Shown here piece by piece: positions 35,201 through 43,747 of a DNA stretch of 64,000 nt. The notes under the pieces are model-generated. The model searched no databases, was not told the origin of the DNA, and saw nothing but the letters and a program-made list of their open reading frames with translations. Position 1 is the stretch's first letter; the number at the start of each line of letters is the position of its first letter. The translations under genes and the position numbers were made by a program. The DNA comes from Candidatus Flexicrinis proximus (lineage in GTDB: Bacteria > Chloroflexota > Anaerolineae > Aggregatilineales > Phototrophicaceae), in assembly GCA_016712885.1 (NCBI GenBank), contig JADJQF010000003.1, forward strand, positions 62,001 through 126,000, given 5' to 3'.

Positions 35201-36435
35201 AGATCACGGTGAAATGGGCCAAACAGATGACTGGCGCCGAAGCGCTGGTCTGCGGTGAAGTCAATCTATCCAGCCAGACTATGCGCGTGCTGTCGATCGA
35301 GGGCTATGAACCGTCCGAGTATCCCGAAGGGGCGGACGGTTCAATTTGGCCGCTCACAAAGGGAATTGTCCGCCGTGTTCTGCGAAACGGTGTGCCCGAC
35401 TTGGCTGATCTGCGCTATGATCCCGATCATGTGCCCAGCCACCGCAACGCCGTCAGCCAAATGACGGTTCCGATGATGTCCGGCGACAGCATTATCGCCA
35501 TGTTGGTGATGGAAACTAGCGCCGAGCCCTTCCGTCTGACCGATCTTGACTTTGTAAATCGCCTTGCCGAACGCGCCAGCATCGCGCTTGCCAACGCCCA
35601 GCTCTACGAGCGCATCGTTAACGCGGCTGAGAACAAAAGCGCGTTCGTAGCCTTTGCCGCGCACGAACTCAAGAACCCCCTGACCTCGATTAAGGGCTAC
35701 AGCGATACGCTGCTCAATCCGCGCATCAGCGGCGCGATGAACGCCGCCCAGCGCGAGCAGTTCCTCGGCGTTATCCGCACCAATGCCGAGCGTATGCAGG
35801 GCATCATCGACGACCTGCGCGACATCGCGGCCTCTGACGCCGGCAAACTGCAGATCGCCTTCGAACCGCTGCAGTTCAATACCGTCGTTCAGGACACCCT
35901 GACGCCGTTCGAGCAGCAGTTCGAGCAGAAAGAACAGAAAGTCAACATCGCCATGCCTGAAAAACTGCCCTCGGTCTATGGCGACCACAAGAAACTGGTT
36001 CAGGTGCTGACCAATCTCGTCAGCAACGCGCATAAATACAGCCCTGCGGGAACCTCGATCTCGATTGCGGTCGAGCAGCGGGAAACCTATCAGCTTCCCA
36101 GCGGCCACGATCTCGGCCCTTCGATCCTCGTGAGCGTCAAGGACAGCGGCATCGGCATGAGTCCGACCGACCTCAAGCGGATATTCCAGGAAGACTACTT
36201 CCGGAGCGATGACAGCCGCGCCCGTGCTCAGAAAGGGACCGGCCTGGGTATGATGATTACGCAGCGTCTGGTGGAAGCGCACGGCGGCCGGATCTGGGTC
36301 GAAAGCGAGCTGGATCATGGCTCGAATTTCCAGTTCGTCATCCCGCTCGACCGCCGGACGGATAAACCAACTGGGCAGACCGGCAGCCGCCGCCGGATCG
36401 TGATGACCGGAGCGCCAACCCCGAGCAGCAACTAG
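32260..36435 (+). CDS. Large membrane PDZ/GAF sensor histidine kinase
   Basis: A 1391-residue kinase. After a first span (about 25-50), residues about 65-145 resemble a PDZ domain (GRDAGLRPRDVVIAIDGQ). Eight to ten more spans follow to about 445. The cytoplasmic part then holds a signalling helix (RLQNRIDAIFFRQR), several GAF-like domains to about 1110, and a kinase core: the HisKA motif AHELKNPLTSIKGY with phospho-acceptor His1135, N-box NLVSNAHKYSP, DSGIGMSP, and GTGLGMMI. No response regulator is adjacent, so it is an orphan kinase. The start at 32260 is preferred to 31984, which would run into the divergent gene. Confidence 0.9.
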   Translation: MSALATRLQNLLPRPVDNVPASRSYRLAYALAGGTLVIVALSLAIYLVTAVLWQTRPFFGVMLSPTQMVLNGGPLTSTRWPGRDAGLRPRDVVIAIDGQTLAEAGDFAGAHQRINSFLNEAQIGQSVTVTVRGIDGATRDVSYLLRSFPTGDFLVYFLIPFLAGLIAWCAGMIVFFWRGHQPGALLSATLCALIGLLLAGIFDQGRDGLLAPLWMIGTATIGGIGVTLGLTYPSVLPVVYRVPVLRYIALPVSGLIGVVAAILVLSPTRSYDVSPATVIAVGTAVTGALMLLGLVIVQRRRAISRTVRDQSGVVLIGIVLSTIPGVVWIAAQIIRIFDPSYALPLTIEAALPFVLTLVFSVTFSQLGIRRVDSDGLITQSITYTILLAALIAGYFFLTLGAGLLASSVLPNNPLLIAATLFVVAALFLPVRSRLQNRIDAIFFRQRRQLQGVVEDFSQLLSELTDTDKAIDSYMTTVERGISPTHAIVFVQRALGGDYMAARGETELRFSSDSALVKHLHALNAPLVFSPDQPLPGNLVSERARIEVLKPHVMLGLSGSDRIFGFVVLGGPKGDRQAYAFEEMRFVSALTTQLSVSVERAQSVETLQQRVKELDVLSSMGQASNFTRTLDDLLELISAQTNRLLRSQFQYIVLFDRDVEQLYFAFFLEEDERYVEREGLRWALGNDIYSEILRSGQSRRYADYSREKQMGTFGAVYDSEHIHAWMAVPLVAQNRRLGVFALGKKDTLPYSADDMATFVNLAGLAATALEKAQLFDEVNQRARQLGALNEVSRQLVAAEAGDVDTLLHLITESAVTILEAEAGSLLLRAEEDSDDMVFRVVIGDASEELTGTRVSQDRGLIGAVLRTKQPQIANDTRVDTRWQGDVSKSGFRTTSILAVPLMAKDDIVGVLEVLNKTSGQPFTQDEVRLLSTFASQAGVAIENARLFEMTGSALNQRLEELQTLASIDRDLARALDQREVAKITVKWAKQMTGAEALVCGEVNLSSQTMRVLSIEGYEPSEYPEGADGSIWPLTKGIVRRVLRNGVPDLADLRYDPDHVPSHRNAVSQMTVPMMSGDSIIAMLVMETSAEPFRLTDLDFVNRLAERASIALANAQLYERIVNAAENKSAFVAFAAHELKNPLTSIKGYSDTLLNPRISGAMNAAQREQFLGVIRTNAERMQGIIDDLRDIAASDAGKLQIAFEPLQFNTVVQDTLTPFEQQFEQKEQKVNIAMPEKLPSVYGDHKKLVQVLTNLVSNAHKYSPAGTSISIAVEQRETYQLPSGHDLGPSILVSVKDSGIGMSPTDLKRIFQEDYFRSDDSRARAQKGTGLGMMITQRLVEAHGGRIWVESELDHGSNFQFVIPLDRRTDKPTGQTGSRRRIVMTGAPTPSSN

Positions 36436-36541
36436 CCGCCGGGCTTGGCTGCGCTACGAGGGTCGTGACTTCCTGCCCCAACAGGCAGTTGCTTATGGGC
36501 TGAGTGACGGCTATCCTAGTCTTCGCACAGCGAGGTATGGT

Positions 36542-36931
36542 ATGTACAGACTGATTGCGTTACTTCTCATCCTACTGGCCTGCGCCGGGTGTTCGACTGA
36601 GGCGCCGTCCGTGAATACAGAGGGTCTGACGGTTGGAGACCCTGCTGCGGGTGAAGTTCTCTTTACCAACAAGATTGGCAGCCTTCAGGCGTGTAACGAT
36701 TGTCACACGCTTACGGGGACGCGCAGCACCGGGCCGAGCCTTCAGGGCTTCTCGGAGGTCGCTGGAAACCGCCTCACCGGCGAAGATGCCCAACAGTATA
36801 CGGCCAATAGCATCATCGCGCCGGGAAGCTACCTGGTGCCGGGGTTCGCGAACCTGATGCCCGGCAACTACAGTACGCTGTTGTCCAGTACCCAACTCTC
36901 GGATTTGATCGCGTTCCTCTTGACTCAGTGA
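36542..36931 (+). CDS. Cytochrome c lipoprotein
   Basis: A 129-residue precursor. A hydrophobic signal (about 3-13) is followed by ACAGCS, a likely lipoprotein cleavage site, so the protein is probably lipid-anchored on the outer face of the membrane. Heme c is bound at CNDCH (51-55), and NLMPGNY near residue 107 may supply the Met ligand. It is a class I cytochrome c of small size. It could carry electrons to the caa3 oxidase at 15-21 kb. Its stop overlaps the possible GTG start of the next gene. Confidence 0.9.
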   Translation: MYRLIALLLILLACAGCSTEAPSVNTEGLTVGDPAAGEVLFTNKIGSLQACNDCHTLTGTRSTGPSLQGFSEVAGNRLTGEDAQQYTANSIIAPGSYLVPGFANLMPGNYSTLLSSTQLSDLIAFLLTQ

Positions 36932-36936
36932 GGCCC

Positions 36937-37518
36937 ATGTCTTCCGTAGAACAGTACATCTACCGGAAAGTTGCCGCGCAAACTGCACATGGGTTGCTGC
37001 AGAATGACTTCGTCATCCTCGACACCGAAACGACCGGCCTGGATTCTTCGGCGCGCGTTGTTTCGCTGGCGGTGATTGATCGCGACGGCCGCGAGATCAT
37101 CAATACCCTGATCAACCCCGGCCGGCCAATTCCATACGAGGCGACTGCAATCCATGGTATTCGGGATGCAGACGTGCGCGATGCCCCAAGCATGGCCGTG
37201 ATCGCGCCGCATCTCGAGCACCTCACGGCGACCCGCCCGACCTACATTTACAACTCGGACTTCGACCTTAAGATGCTGATGCAGCACATGGGGCGGATGC
37301 CAACCATGCTTCGCCACACCTGCGTCATGAAGCTGTATGCGCAGTTCAAGGGCGAGAAGGGGTCTTATGGATCATGGAAGTGGCATAAACTCACGGCGGC
37401 TTGTGCGCAGTTGGGCATTGGTGAAATTCAATCGCCCGCTCACAGCGCGATAGGCGATTGTTTGCGAACGCTCGCAGTTCTGCGGGCGATGGCGGATTGG
37501 TACATTTCGAATAAGTAG
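36937..37518 (+). CDS. DEDDh 3'-5' exonuclease (DnaQ-like)
   Basis: A 193-residue exonuclease domain. ExoI DxE is FVILDTETTGLD; ExoII has the FYNSDFD-like YIYNSDFDLKML with its Asp; ExoIII is HSAIGD, giving the DEDDh pattern. It resembles the epsilon proofreading subunit of DNA polymerase III and related RNase T-like nucleases. The start is uncertain: GTG at 36928 overlaps the previous stop, while ATG at 36937 gives a normal N-terminus. I use the ATG. Confidence 0.88.
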   Translation: MSSVEQYIYRKVAAQTAHGLLQNDFVILDTETTGLDSSARVVSLAVIDRDGREIINTLINPGRPIPYEATAIHGIRDADVRDAPSMAVIAPHLEHLTATRPTYIYNSDFDLKMLMQHMGRMPTMLRHTCVMKLYAQFKGEKGSYGSWKWHKLTAACAQLGIGEIQSPAHSAIGDCLRTLAVLRAMADWYISNK

Positions 37519-37529
37519 GGGGAGAGAAC

Positions 37530-38036
37530 GTGGACACGATTCTGGTTGTGATTGGTCGATGGGTACATATCGTCTCGGCGGCTTACTGGCTGGCGGTAGG
37601 GTTCTACCTCTGGCAGATGATGCGGTCTGAGCTTCAGATCGACGGCAAGACCTTTACCAGCTATTCCGCGCAAGTTGCTCGTGTTTCGAAATTGGGCATG
37701 GGCATGGCGATTTCGTCCGGGCTGACAGTCGTTGCCGGTCTGATCCTGTTCGGCGTTCAACGCTACTGGAACCGCCCGATGGGCTCGCTCGGCGCGATCA
37801 TCTTTTATGCGGGCATCATCGTCGGCTTCGCCGCTTCGGTGCACGGCGGCATGCTATTCGGTAAGGCAAACCGTGAAATCGCTGGAATTCTGAAGGGCGT
37901 CAGCGGTGTACCGAGCGACGAGCAGGTCGGTGCATTCCGTTCTGCAACTTCCGGGCTGCTGGAGAAAGTCCCTCTGCATTTCGGAATGGTTGCGTTCGCC
38001 TTCCTGGCGATGATTGCCGGTTCGGCGATTCAGTAG
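37530..38036 (+). CDS. Four-span membrane protein of unknown function
   Basis: A 168-residue protein starting at GTG, preceded by GGGGAGAGAAC. Spans lie at about 5-27, 54-74, 86-108 and 145-165. The first span has WVHIVSAAYWLAVGFY, recalling the heme-binding-like small membrane proteins of the DUF2269 and CopD type, but similarity is weak. It begins 12 bases after the exonuclease gene, so it may share its message. Function unknown. Confidence 0.7.
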   Translation: MDTILVVIGRWVHIVSAAYWLAVGFYLWQMMRSELQIDGKTFTSYSAQVARVSKLGMGMAISSGLTVVAGLILFGVQRYWNRPMGSLGAIIFYAGIIVGFAASVHGGMLFGKANREIAGILKGVSGVPSDEQVGAFRSATSGLLEKVPLHFGMVAFAFLAMIAGSAIQ

Positions 38037-38112
38037 CAGGCCGTTGTATCACGGCAGCGAGTCGGATAACATCACATCACCTTAGATATCTCGGTGAAAT
38101 TGAGGTAACCTC

Positions 38113-39642
38113 ATGCTCTTTCCGCGCTCAAGTGGCGTGCTCCTGCACCCGACCTCGCTGCCCGGCCGTTACGGCATCGGCGACCTGGGTGACTATGCAT
38201 TTCGGTTTGTCGACCTCCTTCAGGCAGCCGGACAGTCCTATTGGCAGATACTTCCGCTCGGGCCGACCAGTTACGGTGATTCGCCCTACCAGGCACTCAG
38301 CACGTTTGCCGGCAACCCTAACCTCATCAGCTTTGATAAGTTGGCACAGTTGGGCTGGCTGACCGGTGAAGACCTGGCGTCTACACCGAATTTCCCGGTT
38401 GAGCGGGTCGATTTCGGCCCGGTCATCGAGTTCCACAATGCACTGCTGGACAAGGCATACGCGCGCTTTGTCAGCTCAGCCAACGATGGTTACCGTCAGG
38501 CGTTCGAGCACTGGTGCGCCGAAGTCGCCTCGTGGCTCGACGACTTTGCGCTGTTTGTCGCGCTCAAGAACGAAAATGGCGGCCGACCCTGGACCGAATG
38601 GAGCAGCGATGTCTCCCTGCGCGATGAGTCCGCGCTTTCCCGTGCGCGTGAGCGGCTTGCGGACGACATCAACAACGTGAAGTTCCGCCAGTGGACCTTC
38701 TTCGTTCAGTGGGAACAGCTCAAGAGCTACGCTAACGAGCGGGGCGTGCGTATCGTCGGCGATATTCCAATCTTTGTCGCCCATGACAGCGCCGACGTCT
38801 GGGCAAATCGCCGGCTGTTCTATCTCGACCCGAAGGGCATGCCTGAAGTGGTCGCTGGGGTCCCGCCTGACTACTTCAGTGTGACCGGACAGCGCTGGGG
38901 CAATCCGCTGTATAAGTGGGAAGTCCACAAGGCTGAGGGGTATACGTGGTGGATCGAACGCGTCCGCGCGACGCTGGCGATGGTCGATGTCGTGCGTGTC
39001 GATCATTTCCGCGCCTTCGAGGACTACTGGGAAATCCCGGCCAGCGAAGCGACTGCAGTCAAGGGCCGCTGGCTCAAGGGGCCCAACGCTGATCTGTTCA
39101 CTGCGCTGCGCGGCGCGCTGGGCAATGAACTTCCGATCATCGCCGAAGACCTCGGTCAGATCACGTCCGCAGTTGAAAAACTACGCGACGACCTCGGCCT
39201 GCCGGGCATGAAAATCATTCAGTTCGCCTTCAGCGACGCCAACAATGTCTTCCTGCCGCACAACTACGTGCATGACAACTTTGTCGTGTACACCGGTACC
39301 CACGATAACAATACCATCGTCGGCTGGTGGCAGGGGGAAGCATCGGCTGCAGAACGCGAGTACGTAATCGCCTACTTCAACAAGGACATCAGCAATTCGC
39401 CGCATTGGGAGATGATCCGTCTTGCCCTTAGCACCAATGCGCATACCGCCGTTGTACCTCTGCAGGACATCCTCGGTCTCGGTGCTGCCGCGCGCATGAA
39501 CACCCCCGGCAAAGAGTCGGGCAACTGGTCCTGGCGGGCCACGCCGGAGCAGTTGGGCAATCAGGACGCTTTCAGGACGCTGGCTCACTTCTCCCGTGTC
39601 TACGCGCGCTGGCCCGGCAAACGGCAGATGACTCGCGGCTAG
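38113..39642 (+). CDS. malQ: 4-alpha-glucanotransferase (amylomaltase)
   Basis: A 509-residue GH77 enzyme that transfers maltosyl units between alpha-1,4-glucans. The opening SSGVLLHPTSLPGRYGIGDLG is typical. The nucleophile Asp lies in VRVDHFRAFEDYWEIP, the acid/base Glu in IIAEDLG, and the third carboxylate in THDNNTIVGWW. It works with glycogen or maltodextrin phosphorylase; the 3' end of an alpha-glucan phosphorylase gene lies at 63795. A terminator follows at 39663. Confidence 0.96.
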   Translation: MLFPRSSGVLLHPTSLPGRYGIGDLGDYAFRFVDLLQAAGQSYWQILPLGPTSYGDSPYQALSTFAGNPNLISFDKLAQLGWLTGEDLASTPNFPVERVDFGPVIEFHNALLDKAYARFVSSANDGYRQAFEHWCAEVASWLDDFALFVALKNENGGRPWTEWSSDVSLRDESALSRARERLADDINNVKFRQWTFFVQWEQLKSYANERGVRIVGDIPIFVAHDSADVWANRRLFYLDPKGMPEVVAGVPPDYFSVTGQRWGNPLYKWEVHKAEGYTWWIERVRATLAMVDVVRVDHFRAFEDYWEIPASEATAVKGRWLKGPNADLFTALRGALGNELPIIAEDLGQITSAVEKLRDDLGLPGMKIIQFAFSDANNVFLPHNYVHDNFVVYTGTHDNNTIVGWWQGEASAAEREYVIAYFNKDISNSPHWEMIRLALSTNAHTAVVPLQDILGLGAAARMNTPGKESGNWSWRATPEQLGNQDAFRTLAHFSRVYARWPGKRQMTRG

Positions 39643-39662
39643 TCATTCCGGCTTGCTTGTAC

Positions 39663-39692
39663 ACGCCCCGTACTAATCTGCGGGGCGTTTTT
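39663..39692 (+). terminator. Intrinsic terminator of malQ
   Basis: ACGCCCCG (39663-39670) pairs with CGGGGCGT (39681-39688), followed by TTTTT. Confidence 0.88.
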
Positions 39693-39719
39693 GTTCGCGC
39701 ATAACGTATGGGCCGCAAC

Positions 39720-39750
39720 AAAAAAGGGCCGGACATTTCGTCGGCCCTTT
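39720..39750 (-). terminator. Intrinsic terminator of the secreted-protein gene
   Basis: On the minus strand AAAGGGCCG pairs with CGGCCCTTT (39742-39750 and 39723-39731) and the T-run continues. It lies 28 bases beyond the stop at 39778 and faces the malQ terminator. Confidence 0.85.
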
Positions 39751-39777
39751 CCCTTGCAGTGTGTTACAGAGCGGAAC

Positions 39778-41028
39778 TTACTGAGCCGCCGCCGGTAGGG
39801 GCAGCAGGCCACTGGGTGCGCCGCCCGTATCGCGCAGCCCATCCTTGACCAGGACCAGCGAGACTTCGTCGACCCACAGCTTACCGGCGCCCGGAACAAC
39901 CTTTGCAACGACCTTCAGCTTCGACACGTCACCGAAGATGCCGAGCGAGCTGGTAAACGGCGTAAACACGAAGGTTCCGGCTGGCTCAACCAGAAGCGCC
40001 TTAAACTTCAGACCGTTCACATATTTCACCTGTGCGAAAACTGTCACGCCGCTCGGGACGACATTCTTGCCCTTAAGCGCCGCGCTGAATTCGAGCAGAT
40101 CACCCACTTCGACGTCCGCGCCGATGATCTTCTGGCTGAGAACGCCCGCGCGTTTGCCATTCAGCAGGTACGAACAGCTGCCGTCTGACGCCTGAGTGCA
40201 ATCCTGATTGCCCTTGGCCAGCGCCGAAAGGTTCCAGTCAGCAACGCCTGAGGTGGTCAGCGCGTCTACCGTCTCGAAGCTGCCATTGAGGACCAGTTCG
40301 GTGCCAGCCACAACACCGGGCTCGCCTTCAAAGTCCCAGGTATGCGCGACGCCAGCGGCGGTGATGTTGACATTATCGAGGAAACCGTCGTAGTTCAGGT
40401 ATGACGAAGCCGTGTCGCCGATATTCAGGCGCAGGCCGCCATTTCCGACCTGTCCGAATGCCGCCGCAACTGTCGCGGTCGGGTGTGCTGCGATGACGTC
40501 CGCCAAAGTAACCGTCCCAACCAACGTGGTGGTGAATCCGCCGCGCGTTGCGAACGCATACGGTGCCGTCAGGGCATCAACCGTCGTCCATGCCGCCAAC
40601 GCGCCGACCGGCAGCGCCATGTCGAGGCGCAGCTCATGATCGGCGTCGGTGTCGCCCAGCGAATCGACATTGAGATAGAAGTTTACATAGTAGGTGTTGA
40701 GCTGTGCCGGGCTGATCGTCAAATACTGGTAGCTGAATGTGGTGATGTCCGACAGCAGCACGCCAACGTAGTCGGTACGTTTGAACGTCGTCTTCTGATT
40801 GGCACCCTCTATACGGACGCGGTAGGCTCCGTCGCCAAGCGGCGCCAGAATCTGCGGGTTAGTTACGAAATCGCTGAATCCGGGGGCATTGGTGCCGTCT
40901 GCCGGGGTGATGACCCAGCCTTCACTCGTCACCGGGGTGACAACCAGCATATCTGCCGAAGCGACAGTTGCGCCCAGGACCATTAGGCCCATAAGTGCGA
41001 GCAGCGCAGCTAATCTTACAAATCGCAT
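39778..41028 (-). CDS. Secreted protein with C-terminal CBM-like domain
   Basis: A 416-residue exported protein. The signal peptide is at 1-25 (basic MRFVR, hydrophobic core, then VASA). The middle region is beta-rich and Asn/Asp/Gly-rich. From about 245 (ELVLNGSFE) it resembles the jelly-roll carbohydrate-binding modules with the NGSFE motif and a Cys pair (CTQASDGSC); the domain ends with the LWVDEVSLVLV strand. The S8 peptidase at 60174 ends in a comparable domain (Cys pair, VWIDDLQLS). AGGAGGATGTT before the ATG is a strong ribosome site. The ligand is unknown. Confidence 0.8.
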   Translation of the reverse strand: MRFVRLAALLALMGLMVLGATVASADMLVVTPVTSEGWVITPADGTNAPGFSDFVTNPQILAPLGDGAYRVRIEGANQKTTFKRTDYVGVLLSDITTFSYQYLTISPAQLNTYYVNFYLNVDSLGDTDADHELRLDMALPVGALAAWTTVDALTAPYAFATRGGFTTTLVGTVTLADVIAAHPTATVAAAFGQVGNGGLRLNIGDTASSYLNYDGFLDNVNITAAGVAHTWDFEGEPGVVAGTELVLNGSFETVDALTTSGVADWNLSALAKGNQDCTQASDGSCSYLLNGKRAGVLSQKIIGADVEVGDLLEFSAALKGKNVVPSGVTVFAQVKYVNGLKFKALLVEPAGTFVFTPFTSSLGIFGDVSKLKVVAKVVPGAGKLWVDEVSLVLVKDGLRDTGGAPSGLLPLPAAAQ

Positions 41029-41172
41029 AACATCCTCCTATGACTTTGGACTTACACATACCATTTTAGAGGAATTTCCGGCGAAAGTTAGTTTGGATTG
41101 TCGATCTAGACGTTGGAGTTTGATGAGGATGGACTCAAACGGGCATGCCCTGAATTTCTTACGGCAGTCTGA

Positions 41173-41201
41173 TTTACCCGTTAGCCCGTCTATGCTAAAA
41201 T
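41173..41201 (+). promoter_or_regulatory. Promoter of lon
   Basis: TTTACC (41173-41178), 17 bases, TAAAAT (41196-41201), 36 bases before the GTG start. I see no CIRCE or HAIR-type heat-shock operator next to it. Confidence 0.5.
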
Positions 41202-41236
41202 AGCCTGTTCAGCATCAATTCCACAGAAAGTCCAAC

Positions 41237-43747
41237 GTGAGCGAACCCATCAATACAAACGACTTCGAATCTGTCCGCAGCGCTAAACCTGATGCGAACG
41301 GTGTTATCACACTGCCGGTTGTCCCGCTGGTGGATACGGTCGTCTATCCCAATGTCATCACTCCGATCCTGATTCTGGACGAGGGCGGCCGTGCTGCCGT
41401 CAAATTCGCCGCAGAATCCGGCAAGACCGTCATTGGCGTCGCCCTGCGGGACCCGGAGAAACGTGACGCGACCCCTAAGGATCTGTTCACCGTCGGCACC
41501 GAGCTGGGGCTTTCAAGAACCCAACACCGCTTCGATAACCGCGAAGATACCACCCTTGCGCAGGGTCGCCGCCGCGTGCAGATCATAGAGTTCGTGCAAA
41601 CCGAACCTTACATGATCGCAAAAGCCAAGCTGCTCGTGGACGAAGATCCGCAAACCGACGAAGTCGACGTGCTGACGCGCACCGTTTTCGAGATGTTCCA
41701 GCACGCATCAGACCTGAACGAAAACATTCCGGATGATGTGATCGACTACGCCGAAACCATCTTCGAACCGGGTTGGCTGGCTGACTTCATCGCGTCCACG
41801 CTTATGCTTTCCCTTGACGAACGCCAGAAGATCCTTGAGACATCCGATGTCTACGCCCGCCTGAAGGCGGTTGCTGCGCTGCTCAACCGTGAACTGAACA
41901 TGCTTGAGTTGCGCGATGATATCGCGGGGCAGGTGCAGTCGGAATTCGCCAAGAATCAGCGCGAGGCCTTTCTTCGCGAACAGATTCGCGTCATCCAGAA
42001 CGAACTAGGTGATGGCGACCCGTTCCAACAGGATCTGGTCGAACTGCGTGAGCAGATCGCCAAGGCTAATTTCCCGCCAGAAATCCACGAGCGAGCGACC
42101 AAAGAACTGAGCCGCCTTGCGGCGATGCCTCCGATGGCCCCTGAAGTTGGCATCATCCGTACCTATCTGGACTGGATCGTTGGTCTCCCGTGGACCAATG
42201 CCAGCGAAGACATCCTTGACATCAAGCACGCCAGCCGGGTCCTCGATGACGACCATTACGGACTCAAGAAAATCAAAGACCGGATTCTGGAGCACATTGC
42301 GGTCCGCAAGCTGGCTGCCGACAAACAGAAGACTCCGATCCTCTGCTTCGTCGGGCCGCCGGGCGTCGGCAAGACCTCACTCGGCCGCAGTATTGCGCGA
42401 GCGCTGGGCCGCACCTTCGTTCGCATCAGCCTTGGCGGGGTACGCGACGAAGCCGAGATCCGCGGGCATCGCCGCACCTATATCGGAGCCTTGCCGGGCC
42501 GTATCCTTCAGACCATGAAGCGGGCCGGAACCATCAACCCGGTCTTCATGCTCGACGAGATCGACAAACTCGGTGCAGACTTCCGCGGCGACCCGTCCTC
42601 GGCACTCCTCGAAGTGCTGGACCCTGAACAGAATCACGAGTTTAGCGATCACTACCTCGACCTGCCGTATGACCTGTCCAAAGTGATGTTCATCACCACG
42701 GCCAACGACCTGTCGACGCTCCCGGAAGCCCTGCTTGACCGGATGGAAGTCATCGAATTTCCCGGATACACCGAGGAAGAGAAAGCAGCGATCGCCGACC
42801 AGTATCTTGTCCCGCAGCAGTTGGAGGCCAACGGCCTGCGCGACCTGAGCGTCAAATTCGGTGAAGAAGCCATCAAGACCATGATCCGCGAATACACTTA
42901 TGAGGCGGGTGTCCGGAACCTCAACCGCGAGATTGGCAACATCTGCAGCAAGATTGCTCGTGCCGTGGCTGAGGGGAAGCGCTCGTCCCGTAAGATAACG
43001 CCAGAAGTCGTTCACCGGCTGCTTGGTCCTGCGACCTTCCTCGAAAACCAGCTTAACCGCCAGGACAATGTTGGACTGGCGACCGGACTTGCCTGGACAC
43101 CCGGCGGCGGCGACACCCTCATGATTGAGGTCTCCGTCCTGCCTGGTAAAGGGACGCTCCTGCTCACCGGCAGTCTGGGCGAAGTGATGCAGGAGTCGGC
43201 GCAGGCTGCCATGAGCTACATGCGTGCACACGCCGCAGAATTCAAGGTTCCGGACGAGGACTTCGAGGACTTCGATGTCCACGTCCATGTCCCCGAAGGT
43301 GCTGTACCGAAAGATGGCCCCTCGGCGGGTATCACCCTTGCGGCGGCCATTATCTCCGCCTTCACCGAACGCAAAATCCGCGCCAATGTCGCGATGACAG
43401 GCGAGATCACGCTGCGTGGACGAGTGCTGCCTGTCGGCGGCATAAAAGAGAAAGTGCTTGCCGCCCACCGTTCAAAGATCAACACGGTGATCCTGCCCAA
43501 GCAGAACGACAAGGATTTGATCGAGATCCCCGCCAAGACCCGCGGTCAGCTGACCATTCATCTGGTCGAGGACATGAAGCAGGTCGTCGAACTGGTTCTC
43601 TTGAGTGCACCAAACAAGCGCCTGCGCGACACGGTCAAGCTGAAGAAGGAAACGCGGAAGTCGAAATCGGCGTCTACAGGCACTTCGAAAAAGACCGCCA
43701 AAGGCCAGGGCAACGCTACCGTGGTTCCTGAACAGCCGGAGGGATGA
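41237..43747 (+). CDS. lon: ATP-dependent protease Lon
   Basis: An 836-residue AAA+ serine protease that degrades misfolded and regulatory proteins in the cytoplasm. The N-terminal substrate domain covers about 20-215, a coiled coil follows, the Walker A motif GPPGVGKT has Lys379, and Walker B is PVFMLDEIDKLG. The Ser-Lys dyad is Ser696 (KDGPSAG) and Lys739 (GGIKEK). A Lys/Ser-rich tail of about 40 residues follows the protease domain. GTG start. The stop overlaps the next gene's ATG (ATGA). Confidence 0.97.
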   Translation: MSEPINTNDFESVRSAKPDANGVITLPVVPLVDTVVYPNVITPILILDEGGRAAVKFAAESGKTVIGVALRDPEKRDATPKDLFTVGTELGLSRTQHRFDNREDTTLAQGRRRVQIIEFVQTEPYMIAKAKLLVDEDPQTDEVDVLTRTVFEMFQHASDLNENIPDDVIDYAETIFEPGWLADFIASTLMLSLDERQKILETSDVYARLKAVAALLNRELNMLELRDDIAGQVQSEFAKNQREAFLREQIRVIQNELGDGDPFQQDLVELREQIAKANFPPEIHERATKELSRLAAMPPMAPEVGIIRTYLDWIVGLPWTNASEDILDIKHASRVLDDDHYGLKKIKDRILEHIAVRKLAADKQKTPILCFVGPPGVGKTSLGRSIARALGRTFVRISLGGVRDEAEIRGHRRTYIGALPGRILQTMKRAGTINPVFMLDEIDKLGADFRGDPSSALLEVLDPEQNHEFSDHYLDLPYDLSKVMFITTANDLSTLPEALLDRMEVIEFPGYTEEEKAAIADQYLVPQQLEANGLRDLSVKFGEEAIKTMIREYTYEAGVRNLNREIGNICSKIARAVAEGKRSSRKITPEVVHRLLGPATFLENQLNRQDNVGLATGLAWTPGGGDTLMIEVSVLPGKGTLLLTGSLGEVMQESAQAAMSYMRAHAAEFKVPDEDFEDFDVHVHVPEGAVPKDGPSAGITLAAAIISAFTERKIRANVAMTGEITLRGRVLPVGGIKEKVLAAHRSKINTVILPKQNDKDLIEIPAKTRGQLTIHLVEDMKQVVELVLLSAPNKRLRDTVKLKKETRKSKSASTGTSKKTAKGQGNATVVPEQPEG

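Noticed and set aside
35341..36318. A 325-codon minus-strand frame
   Set aside because: Antisense to the histidine kinase catalytic core; no family resemblance.
42377..43468. A 363-codon minus-strand frame
   Set aside because: Antisense to the well-conserved lon gene.
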